From contig BMSM01000021.1 of assembly GCA_014649155.1 (NCBI GenBank), positions 52,914 through 116,913 of the forward strand: a stretch of DNA of 64,000 nt, written 5' to 3'. Source of the stretch: Streptomyces griseoviridis. GTDB taxonomy: Bacteria > Actinomycetota > Actinomycetes > Streptomycetales > Streptomycetaceae. The notes beneath the pieces were generated by a model. That model did no database searches. It saw nothing but the letters and a program-made list of their open reading frames with translations, and was not told the DNA's origin. The first letter of the stretch is position 1. Each line of letters begins with the position of its first letter. Position numbers and translations under genes: made by a program. Positions 43,417 to 53,063 of the stretch are shown piece by piece.

Positions 43417-44580
43417 GTGAGCATTTCCCGAGACGTTCCGGAATTCCCGGCTTGGCCGCAGTTCGACGACGCCGAGCGCGTCAATCTCCTCCGCGCCCTG
43501 GAGCAGGGCCAGTGGTGGCGCATGGGGGGCAGCGAAGTCACCGAGTTCGAGCGCGAGTTCGCCGAGTATCACGGCGCCGAGCACGCGCTGGCGGTGACCA
43601 ACGGCACCCATGCCCTCGAACTCGCGCTCCAGGTGCTGGGGGTGGGTCCGGGCACCGAGGTGATCGTGCCGGCGTTCACCTTCATCTCGTCGTCCCAGGC
43701 CGCGCAGCGTCTCGGCGCCGTCGCCGTGCCGGTCGACATCGACCCCGGCACCTTCTGCATCGACCCCGCCGCCGTCGAGCGCGCGATCGGGCCGAGGACG
43801 GCCGCCATCATGCCGGTGCACATGGCCGGGCACATCGCCGACATGGACGCCCTGGAGAAGCTGTCCGCCGACAGCGGCGTGCCGCTGATCCAGGACGCGG
43901 CCCACGCGCACGGCGCCCGCTGGCAGGGCCGCCGGGTCGGTGAGTTCCCGTCGGTCGCCGCGTTCAGCTTCCAGAACGGCAAGCTGATGACCGCCGGAGA
44001 GGGCGGCGCCGTGCTGTTCCCGGAGGGCGAGCAGTACGAGCAGGCGTTCCTGCGGCACAGCTGCGGGCGGCCGCCGGCCGACCGCGGCTACTTCCACCAG
44101 ACGTCGGGCTCCAACTTCCGCATGAACGAGCTCTCGGCCGCGGTGCTCCGCGCCCAGCTGGGTCGTCTCGACGGTCAGATCAGCCTGCGCGAGGAGCGCG
44201 CGCCGCTGCTCACCCGGCTCCTCGACCAGATCGACGGCGTGACGGCGCAGAGCCGCGACGAGCGGTGCGACCGCAACCCGCACTACATGATGATGTTCCG
44301 GCTCCCCGGCATCACCGAGGAGCGCCGCAACGCCCTGGTCGACAAGCTGATCGCGCGGGGCGTGCCCGCCTTCGCCGCGTTCCGGGCGATCTACCGCTGC
44401 CCCGGCTTCTGGGAGACCGGCGCCCCGGAGCTGTCCGTGGACGAACTCGCCGCCCGGTGCCCCACCACCGAGGCCGTGCACCAGGACACCATCTGGCTGC
44501 ACCACCGCACGCTGCTGGGCACCGAGGAGCAGATGCACCGGATCGCCGACGTCGTCGCCGACACCCTGGCCACGGCATGA
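43417..44580 (+). CDS. rifK: 3-amino-5-hydroxybenzoate (AHBA) synthase
   Basis: 387 residues, PLP enzyme of the DegT/DnrJ/EryC1 fold. The PLP-binding Lys189 lies in AAFSFQNGKLMTAGEGGAV, the hallmark sequence of AHBA synthases; PVHMAGHIADMDAL and QDAAHAHGA are further family marks. RifK has two jobs: aromatisation of aminodehydroshikimate to AHBA, and, with RifL, transamination to UDP-kanosamine. Its presence defines this as an ansamycin-type (AHBA starter) cluster. The downstream RifL-RifM fusion starts in its stop codon. Start ATG follows a weak GGGACCGTG region but matches the family N-terminus MSISRDVPEFPAWP. Confidence 0.97.
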   Translation: MSISRDVPEFPAWPQFDDAERVNLLRALEQGQWWRMGGSEVTEFEREFAEYHGAEHALAVTNGTHALELALQVLGVGPGTEVIVPAFTFISSSQAAQRLGAVAVPVDIDPGTFCIDPAAVERAIGPRTAAIMPVHMAGHIADMDALEKLSADSGVPLIQDAAHAHGARWQGRRVGEFPSVAAFSFQNGKLMTAGEGGAVLFPEGEQYEQAFLRHSCGRPPADRGYFHQTSGSNFRMNELSAAVLRAQLGRLDGQISLREERAPLLTRLLDQIDGVTAQSRDERCDRNPHYMMMFRLPGITEERRNALVDKLIARGVPAFAAFRAIYRCPGFWETGAPELSVDELAARCPTTEAVHQDTIWLHHRTLLGTEEQMHRIADVVADTLATA

Positions 44581-46334
44581 GCCGGCGTACCGGCGAAGGG
44601 CCGCTGCGCGTCGCGGTCGTGGGAGCCGGCTGGGCCGCGCGCTCCATCTGGCTGCCGCGGCTCACCGCGCACCCCGCGTACCGCGTCGTCGCGGTCGTGG
44701 ACCCCGACCCGGAGGCGCGCGAGGCCGCGAGCCGGGACGCCTTCCCGGCGCTGGCGTCCGTGCGGGACCTCGCGCCGGACACGGTGGACCTCGTCGTCGT
44801 CGCGGTCCCCAACCACCTGCACGCCGCCGTCGCCGAGACGGTCCTCGGCGCCGGTGTCCCGGTGTTCGTGGAGAAGCCGGTGTGCCTGTCGTCGGCGGAG
44901 GCCGACCGGCTGGCGGCCGCCGAGTCGGCCGGCGGCGCGGTGCTGCTGGCCGGGAGCGCGGCCCGGTACCGCACCGACGTGCGCACCCTGCTGGAGCTGG
45001 CGGAGTCGGTGGGCACCGTCCGGCACGTCTCGCTGGGCTGGGTCCGGGCGCGGGGCGTCCCGAGCGGCGCCGGCTGGTTCACGCAGGCGCGGCTGTCCGG
45101 CGGCGGCGCACTGATGGACCTGGGCTGGCACTTGCTGGACGTGGCCGGGCCGCTGCTGGGCAACGCCAAGTTCCGGCACGTCCTCGGGGCGGTGTCGGAC
45201 GACTTCCTCACCGACGGCGCCGCGCGCGCCGGATGGCGCGAGGACGGCCCGACGGAGATCTCCGGTGACGTCGAGGACACCGCGCGCGGCTTCCTGGTGG
45301 CGCCCGACGGCCCCTCCGTGTCGGTCACGGCCTGCTGGGCCTCGCACCGGCCGGACGACGTCACCACCCTGGTCGTGGAGGGGAGCACGGGCACGCTGAG
45401 CCTGACCTGCACGTTCGGTTTCAGTCCCGCGCGCCAGGAGCACTCGGTGCTCACGCTGACCCGGCGCGGGCAGGAGACGGTCGTACCGGTCTCCGGGGAG
45501 CCGGTCGGCGCCGAGTACGACCGGCTGCTCGACGGCCTGCCGGCGCTGCTGGCGGACCCCGCCTCCCGCGGTCTCGCGGTCCGCGAGGCCGCCCGCAACG
45601 TCGACGCCATCGAGCGGCTCTACGACTCGGCGGCGTCGACGCGCCGGACGGCGCGGCCGGCGGCACCGGTGCCGCACCGGGACCGGCCGCTGCGGGCGGT
45701 GGTCTTCGACCTCGACGGCGTCGTGGTCGACAGTTTCGAGGTCATGCGGCAGGCGTTCACCCTTGCCTACCGTGAGGTGGTCGGCGACGGCGAGCCGCCG
45801 TTCGAGGAGTACAACCGGCACCTCGGGCGGTACTTCCCCGACATCATGCGGATCATGGACCTGCCGCTGGAGATGGAGGGGCCGTTCGTCCGGGAGAGCG
45901 CGCGCCTGGCCGACCGGGTCACGCTCTTCCCCGGGGTCCACGACCTGCTGCGGCTGCTGCGCCACCATGGCGTGAAATGCGCGGTGGCGACGGGCAAGGC
46001 CGGCTGGCGGGCCAGGTCGCTGCTCGACCGTCTCGGCGTCCTGCCGCTGTTCGACCACGTCATCGGATCGGACGAGGTGGCCCGGCCCAAGCCGGCCCCC
46101 GACATCGTGCTGCGCGCCCTCGACCTGCTCCGGGTCGACCCCGAGGAGGCGATCATGGTCGGTGACGCGGTGACGGACCTGGCGGCGGCCAGGGACGCGG
46201 GCGTGGCGGCGGCTGCCGCGCTGTGGGGCGAGACGGACGAGCGGTCGCTGCTCGCCGCCGCGCCCGAGCACACCCTGCGCAAACCGGCCGATCTCGCCGA
46301 GTTGTGCCTGCCCGCCGAGGCCGCCCTGGCCTGA
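44577..46334 (+). CDS. RifL-RifM fusion: sugar oxidoreductase plus HAD phosphatase
   Basis: 585 residues. Residues 1 to about 355 form a Gfo/Idh/MocA-type oxidoreductase (VAVVGAGWAARSIWLPRL, VFVEKPVCLS with catalytic-site Lys, GWHLLDVAGPLLG), as in RifL. A 20-residue Arg/Pro/Ala linker leads to a HAD phosphatase from about 370 (nucleophile Asp378 in VFDLDGVVVDS, VATGKAGW, VGDAVTDLAAARDAG), as in RifM. In rifamycin these are separate genes: RifL oxidises UDP-glucose at C3 for RifK, RifM releases kanosamine from UDP-kanosamine. Fusion would keep the two steps flanking RifK in one chain. Coupled to AHBA synthase by ATGA overlap. Confidence 0.92.
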   Translation: MSRRTGEGPLRVAVVGAGWAARSIWLPRLTAHPAYRVVAVVDPDPEAREAASRDAFPALASVRDLAPDTVDLVVVAVPNHLHAAVAETVLGAGVPVFVEKPVCLSSAEADRLAAAESAGGAVLLAGSAARYRTDVRTLLELAESVGTVRHVSLGWVRARGVPSGAGWFTQARLSGGGALMDLGWHLLDVAGPLLGNAKFRHVLGAVSDDFLTDGAARAGWREDGPTEISGDVEDTARGFLVAPDGPSVSVTACWASHRPDDVTTLVVEGSTGTLSLTCTFGFSPARQEHSVLTLTRRGQETVVPVSGEPVGAEYDRLLDGLPALLADPASRGLAVREAARNVDAIERLYDSAASTRRTARPAAPVPHRDRPLRAVVFDLDGVVVDSFEVMRQAFTLAYREVVGDGEPPFEEYNRHLGRYFPDIMRIMDLPLEMEGPFVRESARLADRVTLFPGVHDLLRLLRHHGVKCAVATGKAGWRARSLLDRLGVLPLFDHVIGSDEVARPKPAPDIVLRALDLLRVDPEEAIMVGDAVTDLAAARDAGVAAAAALWGETDERSLLAAAPEHTLRKPADLAELCLPAEAALA

Positions 46335-46340
46335 TCCGAC

Positions 46341-46370
46341 CGGACCCGGCCGGACCTCCGGCCGGGTCCG
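46341..46370. terminator. Terminator after the AHBA synthase operon
   Basis: CGGACCCGGCCGG, loop ACCT, then CCGGCCGGGTCCG: a perfect 13-bp stem 7 bases after the RifL-RifM stop. The remaining 250 bases up to the SARP gene show no gene and no AGGGG pair. Confidence 0.88.
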
Positions 46371-46623
46371 CGGACGCTCCGCTCCTCCTTGTGCAGCGCC
46401 GTCGTTCTCTCGCCCCGGGCGCGTGCGGTCCCCGATGATTTTGAGCCAGTTGGCCGTGGACCGACAAGAAAACGCGCTTGCGGTTTATTCTCCCTGAGGG
46501 TGTTCGTTGTCACGTACAGTCGCATCGGCGGGACTGACAGCCAGCTTCAACCGAGTGGGGGACCGGTGATATGAGAGCCAATGAGGAGTGTCCGTCACCA
46601 ACTCCCGACGGACAGGGTGCTCG

Positions 46624-49551
46624 ATGAGGTTCTCCATACTCGGGCCGCTGAACATAACCGACAAGGGACGTCCCGTTCCTCTGGGGAGCGTCACCCAGCG
46701 GGCCCTGCTCGGTTATCTCCTGTTGCACGCGAATACCGTGGTGGCGACCAGCAGACTCCTGCAGGCCCTGTGGCGTGAGGAACCGCCGCCCACCGCGAGG
46801 AAGATCGTCCAGAACGCGATCTCCGGCCTGCGCCGCACCCTGGCCGAACCCGACGGCGACCGCTCCAAGCTCCTGGTCACCCATGCGCCCGGCTACGTGC
46901 TGCGCGCGGACCCGGCGACCATCGACAACTGCGAGTTCCAGGAACTGGCCAGGACCGGCCGGGCGGCACTGGCCGCCGGGCAGTGGGACGAGGCCGACCG
47001 CCACCTGCGCCAGGCGCTGGCTCTGTGGAAGGGCCCCGCGCTGGCCGACCTCGTGGAGGACGGCTACGACTGGCCGGAACTGACCGCCTTGCAGAACGCC
47101 CGGCACTCGGTGCTGGAGAACCGGATGGACGCGGCCCTCGCCGCGGGCCGTCACCTCGACGTCATCGGCGAACTGGAAGCCGTCGTCAGCACCGACCCCC
47201 TGCGCGAACGCCTGTGCCGGCAGCTCATGCTGGCGCTGTACCGCTCCGGTCGGCAGGCCGAGGCCCTGCGCGCCTTCCGCCGCACCCGCGCCGCCCTGGT
47301 CGAGCAGCTGGGTCTCGATCCCGGTCCGGAACTGCGCGAGCTGGAACGGGCGATCCTCGATCACGACCCCTCGCTGGTCAGCGGCGGAACGGCGATCCGC
47401 ATGGCCTCACGGGGGACGACGGCTCCCCCGCCCCCCGGCGGCGCCGAGACCGCCGAGCCGTCCGCTCCGGCGGCAGCGCCCGGCACGCCGCCGGACACGG
47501 CCGCCGGTCCCGGACGGACGGCCGGCGGCTCCCCCGACCGTCCCGAGGACGAGCACAAGCGGGTGACGGCCGTCTTCGTCCGCGTCGACACCTCGGACTG
47601 CTCCGTCCCTCCCGAGGTGCTGGACCGTCTGCTCCAGCAGGTCCGCTCCACCGTGCGGCAGCAGACCTGCCTGTACGGGGGACGGAACCACGGCTCCATG
47701 GGTCCGGTCATCCTGTCCCTGTTCGGCACCGCGCAGACCCAGGAGGACGACGTGCTGCGGGCGGTCCGGATGGCGCTGGACGTCGCCGCGTACGCCGAGC
47801 AGGGGGTCCGGCTGCGGGTCGCCGTCTCCAGCGGGGACGCCCTGGTCCTGCGGGCGCCCGCGACCGAGGCGGACGACGAGCCCGTGGACGTCGCGGGCCG
47901 GTTCATGGAGACGGGACTCGGCCTGCTCCTGGAGGCCGCCCCCGGTGTCGTACGGGTCTGCGACACCACCCGGCAGGCCTGCGCGGAGCATTTCGGCTTC
48001 GCGACCACCGGCGCGAGGCCCGGTGGGCACGACGTGACCGTGGCGCTGCGGCCCGCGCTGGCGAGCCGGACCCATCTGCCGTTCGTCCAGCGGGACCGCG
48101 AACTGGAGCAGTTGCGCTGGTGGGTCGAGGAGGTCCGGCGCAGCAGGCGTCCGCACCTGGTGACCGTGCTCGGTGTGGCGGGCATCGGCAAGAGCCGGCT
48201 CATGCACGAGCTGCGCCGGGACGTCACCGGGCGGCCCGGGATGGGCTGCCTGGTGGGCTGCAACCGGGCGCTGGGGCCCAAGGAGCCGTACACCGCGCTG
48301 GCCGGCGTGGTGCGCGCCTACCTCGGTACGAAGGACGACGACCCGGCGCCGGAGCAGAACGGCAGGCTCGACGCCGCGGTGACCGACCTCGTGGGCACCG
48401 GACCGATCTCGGCCCAGCTGGCCGACGCGTTGCGCCCCTTGCTCTGCGCGGCCACCGGGGACGAACCCGGCCGGCACGCGCTGGCCGACCCGGAGCGTCG
48501 GCAGGCGGTGTTCACCGCGTGGCGCAGGTTCGTCGAGGAACTGGCGGTGCGCGAGCCGCTGCTGATCATCCTGGAGGACCTCCACCGGACCGACGACGCG
48601 CTGCTGGAGTTCGTCGGCGACCTCACCGAGAACGTCGGCAGCCTCCCCCTGCTCGTCGTCGTCACGGCCCGGCCCGAGCTGGTCAACCGCTCGCCGTACT
48701 GGGCCAGCGGGCGGCGCAACGCCACCACGATGAGCCTGGAACCGCTCTCCCGCACGGGCATCGAGGCCCTGCTGAGCAGCGTGGCCCGCCCCGGATCGGG
48801 CGCGCACGGGGCCGAGTCGTACGCCACCTTGACGGAGCAGTCCGGCGGCAACCCGCTGTTCGCGCTGGAGTACGCCCGCATGCTGGACGGCGCGGCGGAC
48901 GACGATCCACCGCGGCCGGCGTGTGTCCGTCCGCGGCGCTCCGGGGCCGAGCCGCCGGTGCCGCCCCGGGTGCACGGCATCATCTCGGCGCGGCTCGACA
49001 CCCTGCCGGCTGCGGAGAAGTCACTGCTCTACGACGCGTCCCTGTTCGGCAGCCCCTTCTACGAGCTGGAGCTGGCCGCGCTCAGCGACCGGGACCCCGA
49101 GGAGATCCAGGAGTGCCTCAGGTCCTTGGAGCGGCGCGAGTTCCTCCAGCGCTGCCGGCTGGGGCCGGAACTCGGCTCCGTCGAGTACGACTTCGTCCAC
49201 AAGCTCGTCGGCGCGGTCGCGTACTCGCGCATGTCCCACGCCCGGCGGGCGGAGAAGCACCGCAGGGCCGCGCAGTGGCTGGCGGATCACTCCAACCGGC
49301 CGCTGACGCTGCTGGTCCACCACTGCCGGCAGGCGGTGGGCCACACCCGCGACGCGAACCTGTCCGTCGAGGACATCTCCGCGCACGTCTGCGACATCCT
49401 GATCGGCGCGGGGCAGCAGGCGAAGCGGCGGCGGGTGCCCGGGGCCGCCCGGTACTGCTACCGCTCGGCGCTGGAGTTCTGCGCCACGGGTGACCCGCGG
49501 TGGGAGGTGTTGCGGCGCCGGCTGTACGAGGACGCGAAGTCTCCGGTCTGA
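46624..49551 (+). CDS. SARP regulator fused to cyclase-like and AAA ATPase domains
   Basis: 975 residues. SARP part: winged helix (RFSILGPLNITDKGRPVPLGSVTQRALLGYLLL, 1-95) and activation domain to about 250. After a Pro/Ala linker comes a nucleotide-cyclase-homology domain (about 308-480, RVTAVFVRVDTSD..., VSSGDALVL) whose metal-binding Asp positions are not conserved, so it is probably only sensory. An ATPase domain follows with Walker A VLGVAGIGKSRLM (K near 522) and LLIILEDLHRTDDALLEFV. It probably activates the ansamycin cluster, in which it sits. ATG 46624 is used because alignment begins there; GTG 46588 is an in-frame alternative. Confidence 0.9.
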   Translation: MRFSILGPLNITDKGRPVPLGSVTQRALLGYLLLHANTVVATSRLLQALWREEPPPTARKIVQNAISGLRRTLAEPDGDRSKLLVTHAPGYVLRADPATIDNCEFQELARTGRAALAAGQWDEADRHLRQALALWKGPALADLVEDGYDWPELTALQNARHSVLENRMDAALAAGRHLDVIGELEAVVSTDPLRERLCRQLMLALYRSGRQAEALRAFRRTRAALVEQLGLDPGPELRELERAILDHDPSLVSGGTAIRMASRGTTAPPPPGGAETAEPSAPAAAPGTPPDTAAGPGRTAGGSPDRPEDEHKRVTAVFVRVDTSDCSVPPEVLDRLLQQVRSTVRQQTCLYGGRNHGSMGPVILSLFGTAQTQEDDVLRAVRMALDVAAYAEQGVRLRVAVSSGDALVLRAPATEADDEPVDVAGRFMETGLGLLLEAAPGVVRVCDTTRQACAEHFGFATTGARPGGHDVTVALRPALASRTHLPFVQRDRELEQLRWWVEEVRRSRRPHLVTVLGVAGIGKSRLMHELRRDVTGRPGMGCLVGCNRALGPKEPYTALAGVVRAYLGTKDDDPAPEQNGRLDAAVTDLVGTGPISAQLADALRPLLCAATGDEPGRHALADPERRQAVFTAWRRFVEELAVREPLLIILEDLHRTDDALLEFVGDLTENVGSLPLLVVVTARPELVNRSPYWASGRRNATTMSLEPLSRTGIEALLSSVARPGSGAHGAESYATLTEQSGGNPLFALEYARMLDGAADDDPPRPACVRPRRSGAEPPVPPRVHGIISARLDTLPAAEKSLLYDASLFGSPFYELELAALSDRDPEEIQECLRSLERREFLQRCRLGPELGSVEYDFVHKLVGAVAYSRMSHARRAEKHRRAAQWLADHSNRPLTLLVHHCRQAVGHTRDANLSVEDISAHVCDILIGAGQQAKRRRVPGAARYCYRSALEFCATGDPRWEVLRRRLYEDAKSPV

Positions 49552-49558
49552 CACGCGG

Positions 49559-51424
49559 TCACCCCGGTGACACGGCGGCGGCCAGGGCGGAACGGGCCAC
49601 CGCGTCGGTGAGGCGTGAGGAGACCGGGTCGGCGCCGGGGCGGGTGAAGTTCCCGCCGGCGAGGGCGGTGGTGAAGGGGCCCAGCGCGAACCGCCGCGGG
49701 TGCCTTCGGCCCGCCGCGTCCAGCACGGCGCCGTCCCGGCCGTCCACCGCGGCCAGCCCCGTGCGGTGGCGGAACCCGTCCTCCGCGCCGCCGCTCTCCC
49801 ACAGTCCGCCGCGCGCGTACAGGGACCGGAGCAGCGGGTCCCTGCTGGCGGGCAGGGCACCGACGGGCAGCCGGGCCTCGACCAGTGCCCCGGCGGTCAC
49901 CGGATCGCCCGGCACGGCGGGGCTGCCCGCCTCGAACCGGCCGGCGGCGGCGCGCACCCACATGTCCGGTCCGACGAACCGCACCACACCGGCCTCGGCC
50001 AGGGCGATCAGCTCGCGGATCCGGCCCGGCGGCGGGCCGCTGGCCAGGTGGTTGAAGAAGCCCGCCCACCATCCGTCCACGTCGGCCGCGCGCGAGCGGA
50101 GCGAGAACCGGCCGCCGTCCAGCAGGGCGGGAAGCCGGCCGAACACCGACAGCAGCCCGTGGACGGCGCCCAGGTGCGCGCTGTGCCGGGGGTCGGACCG
50201 GCGCTCCAGGGCGGTGCGCAGATACCCGCCGACGCCTCGTCGCAGAGCGGCCCGGTCGGGGAACGCCACCTCGCCGAGGGGACGGTCCAGGGCGGCGAGG
50301 TCCAGGACGTCGGCGGGGTCCACGACCGTGCGCCGCAGCAGGTCACGCAGCTCACGGCTGTCCCAGGCGGCCGCTGCGTACTGTTCCGCGAACGCGTCGA
50401 GACCGCACCGCACCCGGTCGGGGTGGGCGGTGAACAGTTCGTGGTAGTAACCCCATCCGATCTCCTTGGCCGCGTGCGGCCACACGTCGCGGAAGAACTC
50501 CAGTCGCCCGGGTGTCTCGCGCAGGACGCGCTCCGGATCGAAGAACCCGGGCGGAGGGGGCGGGGAGGACAGCGCGTAGGCCGGCTTGGGCGGGAACGGC
50601 ACTCCGCGCCGGGAACCGGCGTACAGCACCGGCTCCTCGCCGCTCGGCAGGTACCGCAGGCCGTCCGGTCCGTCCTCGGTGTACCGGCCCCCGCGTCCCT
50701 CGGTGACCAGCACCATCAGGTCGACGAAGGCCAGGCCGAGTCCGCGTACGAGGACCCGGGCGCCGGGCCGCAGGACGGAGAGGTCCTGGTCGGCGGTGTA
50801 GCCCGGCGGGAGGTAGCACAGTCCGTGGCGCTCGGCGTGGGCGGCCATGGCCTCCTGATCGGGCGAGAGCTCCACCTCCTGGTGCCCGACGGCGAGCACC
50901 ACGGCGTCGGCCTCCACGGCTCCTCCGCCCGCGAGCACGACCCGCTGGCGCCCGCCGTGGTCGCGCACGTCGACCGCCCGGTCGCGGTGGTGGTGGAACC
51001 GGGCGCCGGGGGGAAGGCCGGCCACCGCCCGTTCGAACACCCAGGTCAGATAGTGGCTCTGGAGCCGGCGGGTGGGGTACGAGGTCTCGGACAGGTTCTC
51101 CAGTTCCCGGGCCACGCCGGGGTCGTCGACGCCCTTCCCCCGCTGCCGGGCCCAGTCGTGCAGCGAGGGCCCGGACCGGATCGGCCCGGCGCAGGTCACA
51201 CCGGCGTCGGTGAACATGGTGACGTGCGCGGCCATCGTGTTGAGCATCAGCAGGGGTGACTGGTCGTGCCGCCAGACCCGTCCCGGGCCCGGCCGGCAGG
51301 GGTCGATCAGGTGCACGTCCAGGGGCCGGTCGCCGAGCAGTTCGGCGGCGTTGGCGCCCAGCCGCTCCAGTACCGAGACGCCGCTCGGTCCGGCACCGAC
51401 GATCACCACCGTCACCGGCGTCAC
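49559..51424 (-). CDS. FAD/NAD(P)-binding oxidoreductase-like protein
   Basis: 621 residues. N-terminal dinucleotide fold VVIVGAGPSGVSVLERL, then LLMLNTMAAHVTMFTD and a second ADAVVLAVGHQEVEL strand with the ATG-like G-H-Q end; VLVRGLGLAFVDLMVLVTEGRGG forms the second nucleotide site. This matches the large 'NAD_binding_9' FAD-protein family of actinobacteria, whose members are poorly studied. It overlaps the GNAT gene (GTGA), and is divergent from an amino-acid ABC transporter plus flavin monooxygenase, so it likely belongs to the same scavenging cassette. Confidence 0.8.
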   Translation of the reverse strand: MTPVTVVIVGAGPSGVSVLERLGANAAELLGDRPLDVHLIDPCRPGPGRVWRHDQSPLLMLNTMAAHVTMFTDAGVTCAGPIRSGPSLHDWARQRGKGVDDPGVARELENLSETSYPTRRLQSHYLTWVFERAVAGLPPGARFHHHRDRAVDVRDHGGRQRVVLAGGGAVEADAVVLAVGHQEVELSPDQEAMAAHAERHGLCYLPPGYTADQDLSVLRPGARVLVRGLGLAFVDLMVLVTEGRGGRYTEDGPDGLRYLPSGEEPVLYAGSRRGVPFPPKPAYALSSPPPPPGFFDPERVLRETPGRLEFFRDVWPHAAKEIGWGYYHELFTAHPDRVRCGLDAFAEQYAAAAWDSRELRDLLRRTVVDPADVLDLAALDRPLGEVAFPDRAALRRGVGGYLRTALERRSDPRHSAHLGAVHGLLSVFGRLPALLDGGRFSLRSRAADVDGWWAGFFNHLASGPPPGRIRELIALAEAGVVRFVGPDMWVRAAAGRFEAGSPAVPGDPVTAGALVEARLPVGALPASRDPLLRSLYARGGLWESGGAEDGFRHRTGLAAVDGRDGAVLDAAGRRHPRRFALGPFTTALAGGNFTRPGADPVSSRLTDAVARSALAAAVSPG

Positions 51425-51906
51425 AGCGCCTTCTCGAAGCAGAGCGCGGGCCTGCCGTCGGCGGGCGCCGGACGGCAGGGCACCCGGCGGTAGCCGACGG
51501 AGCCGTACAGTCCGCTCGCCTCCGGCTGCCGGGGACCGGTCGTCAGGTACAGCCTGTGGTATCCCAGCCGCCGCGCGGCCTGCTCGATCTCGGCGAGGAC
51601 GCGGCTGGCCAGCCCGAGCCGGCGGCGGCGCGGGTGGGTCCAGATCCGTTTCAGCTCCGCGGTCTCGGCGTCATGGCGGCGGAAGCCGCCGCCGGCCACG
51701 GTCTCGCCGTCGAGGGTGAGGACCAGGAAGCCGCCGTGGGGCGGGGCGAACTCGTCCCGTGCGGAGCGGCTCATCTCGTCGTGGGCCGAGGGTCCGTAGC
51801 GGGCCACGTACTCCTCGGTCAGGCCCAGGTGCAACGGCGCGACCCGGGGGTCGTCGGCCGGCACCCGGTGCACCTCGATCCGCGCCGCGTCCCACGTCGG
51901 TTCCAT
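51421..51906 (-). CDS. GNAT N-acetyltransferase
   Basis: 161 residues. Acetyl-CoA motif: ELKRIWTHPRRRRLGLASRVLAEIEQAARRLG, then LYLTTGPRQPEASGLYGSVGYRRVP, the standard GNAT core and beta-bulge. In the Bacillus ytm operon a GNAT enzyme acetylates S-substituted cysteines before sulfur release; the similar surroundings here suggest a comparable amino-acid acetylation (inference). ATG 51906 gives MEPTWDAARIEVHRV; the longer frame upstream runs through the divergent promoter. Confidence 0.88.
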   Translation of the reverse strand: MEPTWDAARIEVHRVPADDPRVAPLHLGLTEEYVARYGPSAHDEMSRSARDEFAPPHGGFLVLTLDGETVAGGGFRRHDAETAELKRIWTHPRRRRLGLASRVLAEIEQAARRLGYHRLYLTTGPRQPEASGLYGSVGYRRVPCRPAPADGRPALCFEKAL

Positions 51907-51970
51907 GCGCCCCAGTCGACCAATCCGGGCTGCTCCGGTCAACCGCGTATGAGCCCTCGGTAACCGGCCA

Positions 51971-51984
51971 GTGGGCGCGCCCAC
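51971..51984. promoter_or_regulatory. Palindrome in the divergent promoter of the scavenging cassette
   Basis: GTGGGCGCGCCCAC is a perfect 14-bp palindrome midway between the divergent GNAT and ABC-permease genes. It could be an operator, but it has no second copy and may be a chance GC-rich site. Confidence 0.3.
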
Positions 51985-52100
51985 CGCCCGGTAACTCCGG
52001 GCGAACTGCCCGTCTGCGGCCGTTGAAACGTGATCGCCGTCCTCTTTAGGTTCGAGCACGACCGGGTCGGACCACGCCATGTCGCAACGGGGAAGTACTG

Positions 52101-53063
52101 ATGACATCTGCGTCCTTTCACGCCACCGGCGATGTGGTGGACACATCGGGCCGACGCGGCGCCCACGAGCTGCTGGCCCTGCGCCGGGTCCCCGCGCCCA
52201 GACCCGGCCGCTGGCTCGCCAGCGCGTTCCTGCTCGTGCTCCTCGCGCAGTTCCTGCACGGGCTGGTGACCAACCCGGGGTGGGAATGGCCGGTGTTCCG
52301 GGAGTTCTTCGTCGAGGGCAGCATCATGCGGGCGCTCGGCCTGACGCTGGAACTCACCGCGTACGGCACCGCGTTGGGCTTCTCGCTGGGACTCGTCATC
52401 GCGCTGATGCGCCTGTCCGGCAGCTGGCTGCCGGCCTCGGTGGGCTGGCTGTACGTGTGGGTGTTCCGTTCGGTCCCGCTCATCGTCCAGCTGCTGTTCT
52501 GGTTCAATCTCGCCTACCTGTACGACCGGTTGTCGTTCGGCGTGCCGTTCGGGCCGGAGCTCGTCTCCGTGCCGACCATGCGCCTGGTCGGGCCCATGGG
52601 CGCGGCCGTGCTCGGACTGGCGCTCCATCAGGCGGCGTACGCGGCGGAGATCATCCGTTCCGGCATCATCTCGGTCGACCGCGGCCAGGTGCTGGCGGCG
52701 GCCGCCCTGGGCATCCCCCGCCGGCGCCAGCTCTCCCGGATCGTGCTGCCCCAGGCGATGCGGTCCATCCTGCCGAATGCCTTCAACGAGTTGATATCGC
52801 TCCTCAAGGGCACGTCGATCGTGTCCGTGATGGCCTTGGGCGACCTCTTCTACCAGACGCAGGTGATCTACGGCCGCAACGGCCGCGTGGTCGCCCTCGT
52901 CATGGTCGCCACGATCTGGTACGTGATCCTCACCGGGCTGCTCTCCGTCCTCCAGTACTACGTGGAGCGGCGGTTCGCGCGCGGCGGGTCCCGGGCCCTT
53001 CCCCCCACACCGCGGCAACGGCTGCGCGCGGCGCTCTCCGGTACGGGGAAGGCGGCGCGGTGA
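52101..53063 (+). CDS. Polar amino acid ABC transporter permease
   Basis: 320 residues with about five to six helices, an extended cytoplasmic N-terminus and the HisM/GlnP signatures TLELTAYGTALGFSLGLVIALMR, VWVFRSVPLIVQLLFW and the EAA loop ALGIPRRRQLSRIVLPQAMRSILP. It imports an amino acid with the ATPase and lipoprotein encoded next. GGGGAAG precedes the ATG. The last four bases overlap the ATPase gene. Confidence 0.93.
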   Translation: MTSASFHATGDVVDTSGRRGAHELLALRRVPAPRPGRWLASAFLLVLLAQFLHGLVTNPGWEWPVFREFFVEGSIMRALGLTLELTAYGTALGFSLGLVIALMRLSGSWLPASVGWLYVWVFRSVPLIVQLLFWFNLAYLYDRLSFGVPFGPELVSVPTMRLVGPMGAAVLGLALHQAAYAAEIIRSGIISVDRGQVLAAAALGIPRRRQLSRIVLPQAMRSILPNAFNELISLLKGTSIVSVMALGDLFYQTQVIYGRNGRVVALVMVATIWYVILTGLLSVLQYYVERRFARGGSRALPPTPRQRLRAALSGTGKAAR

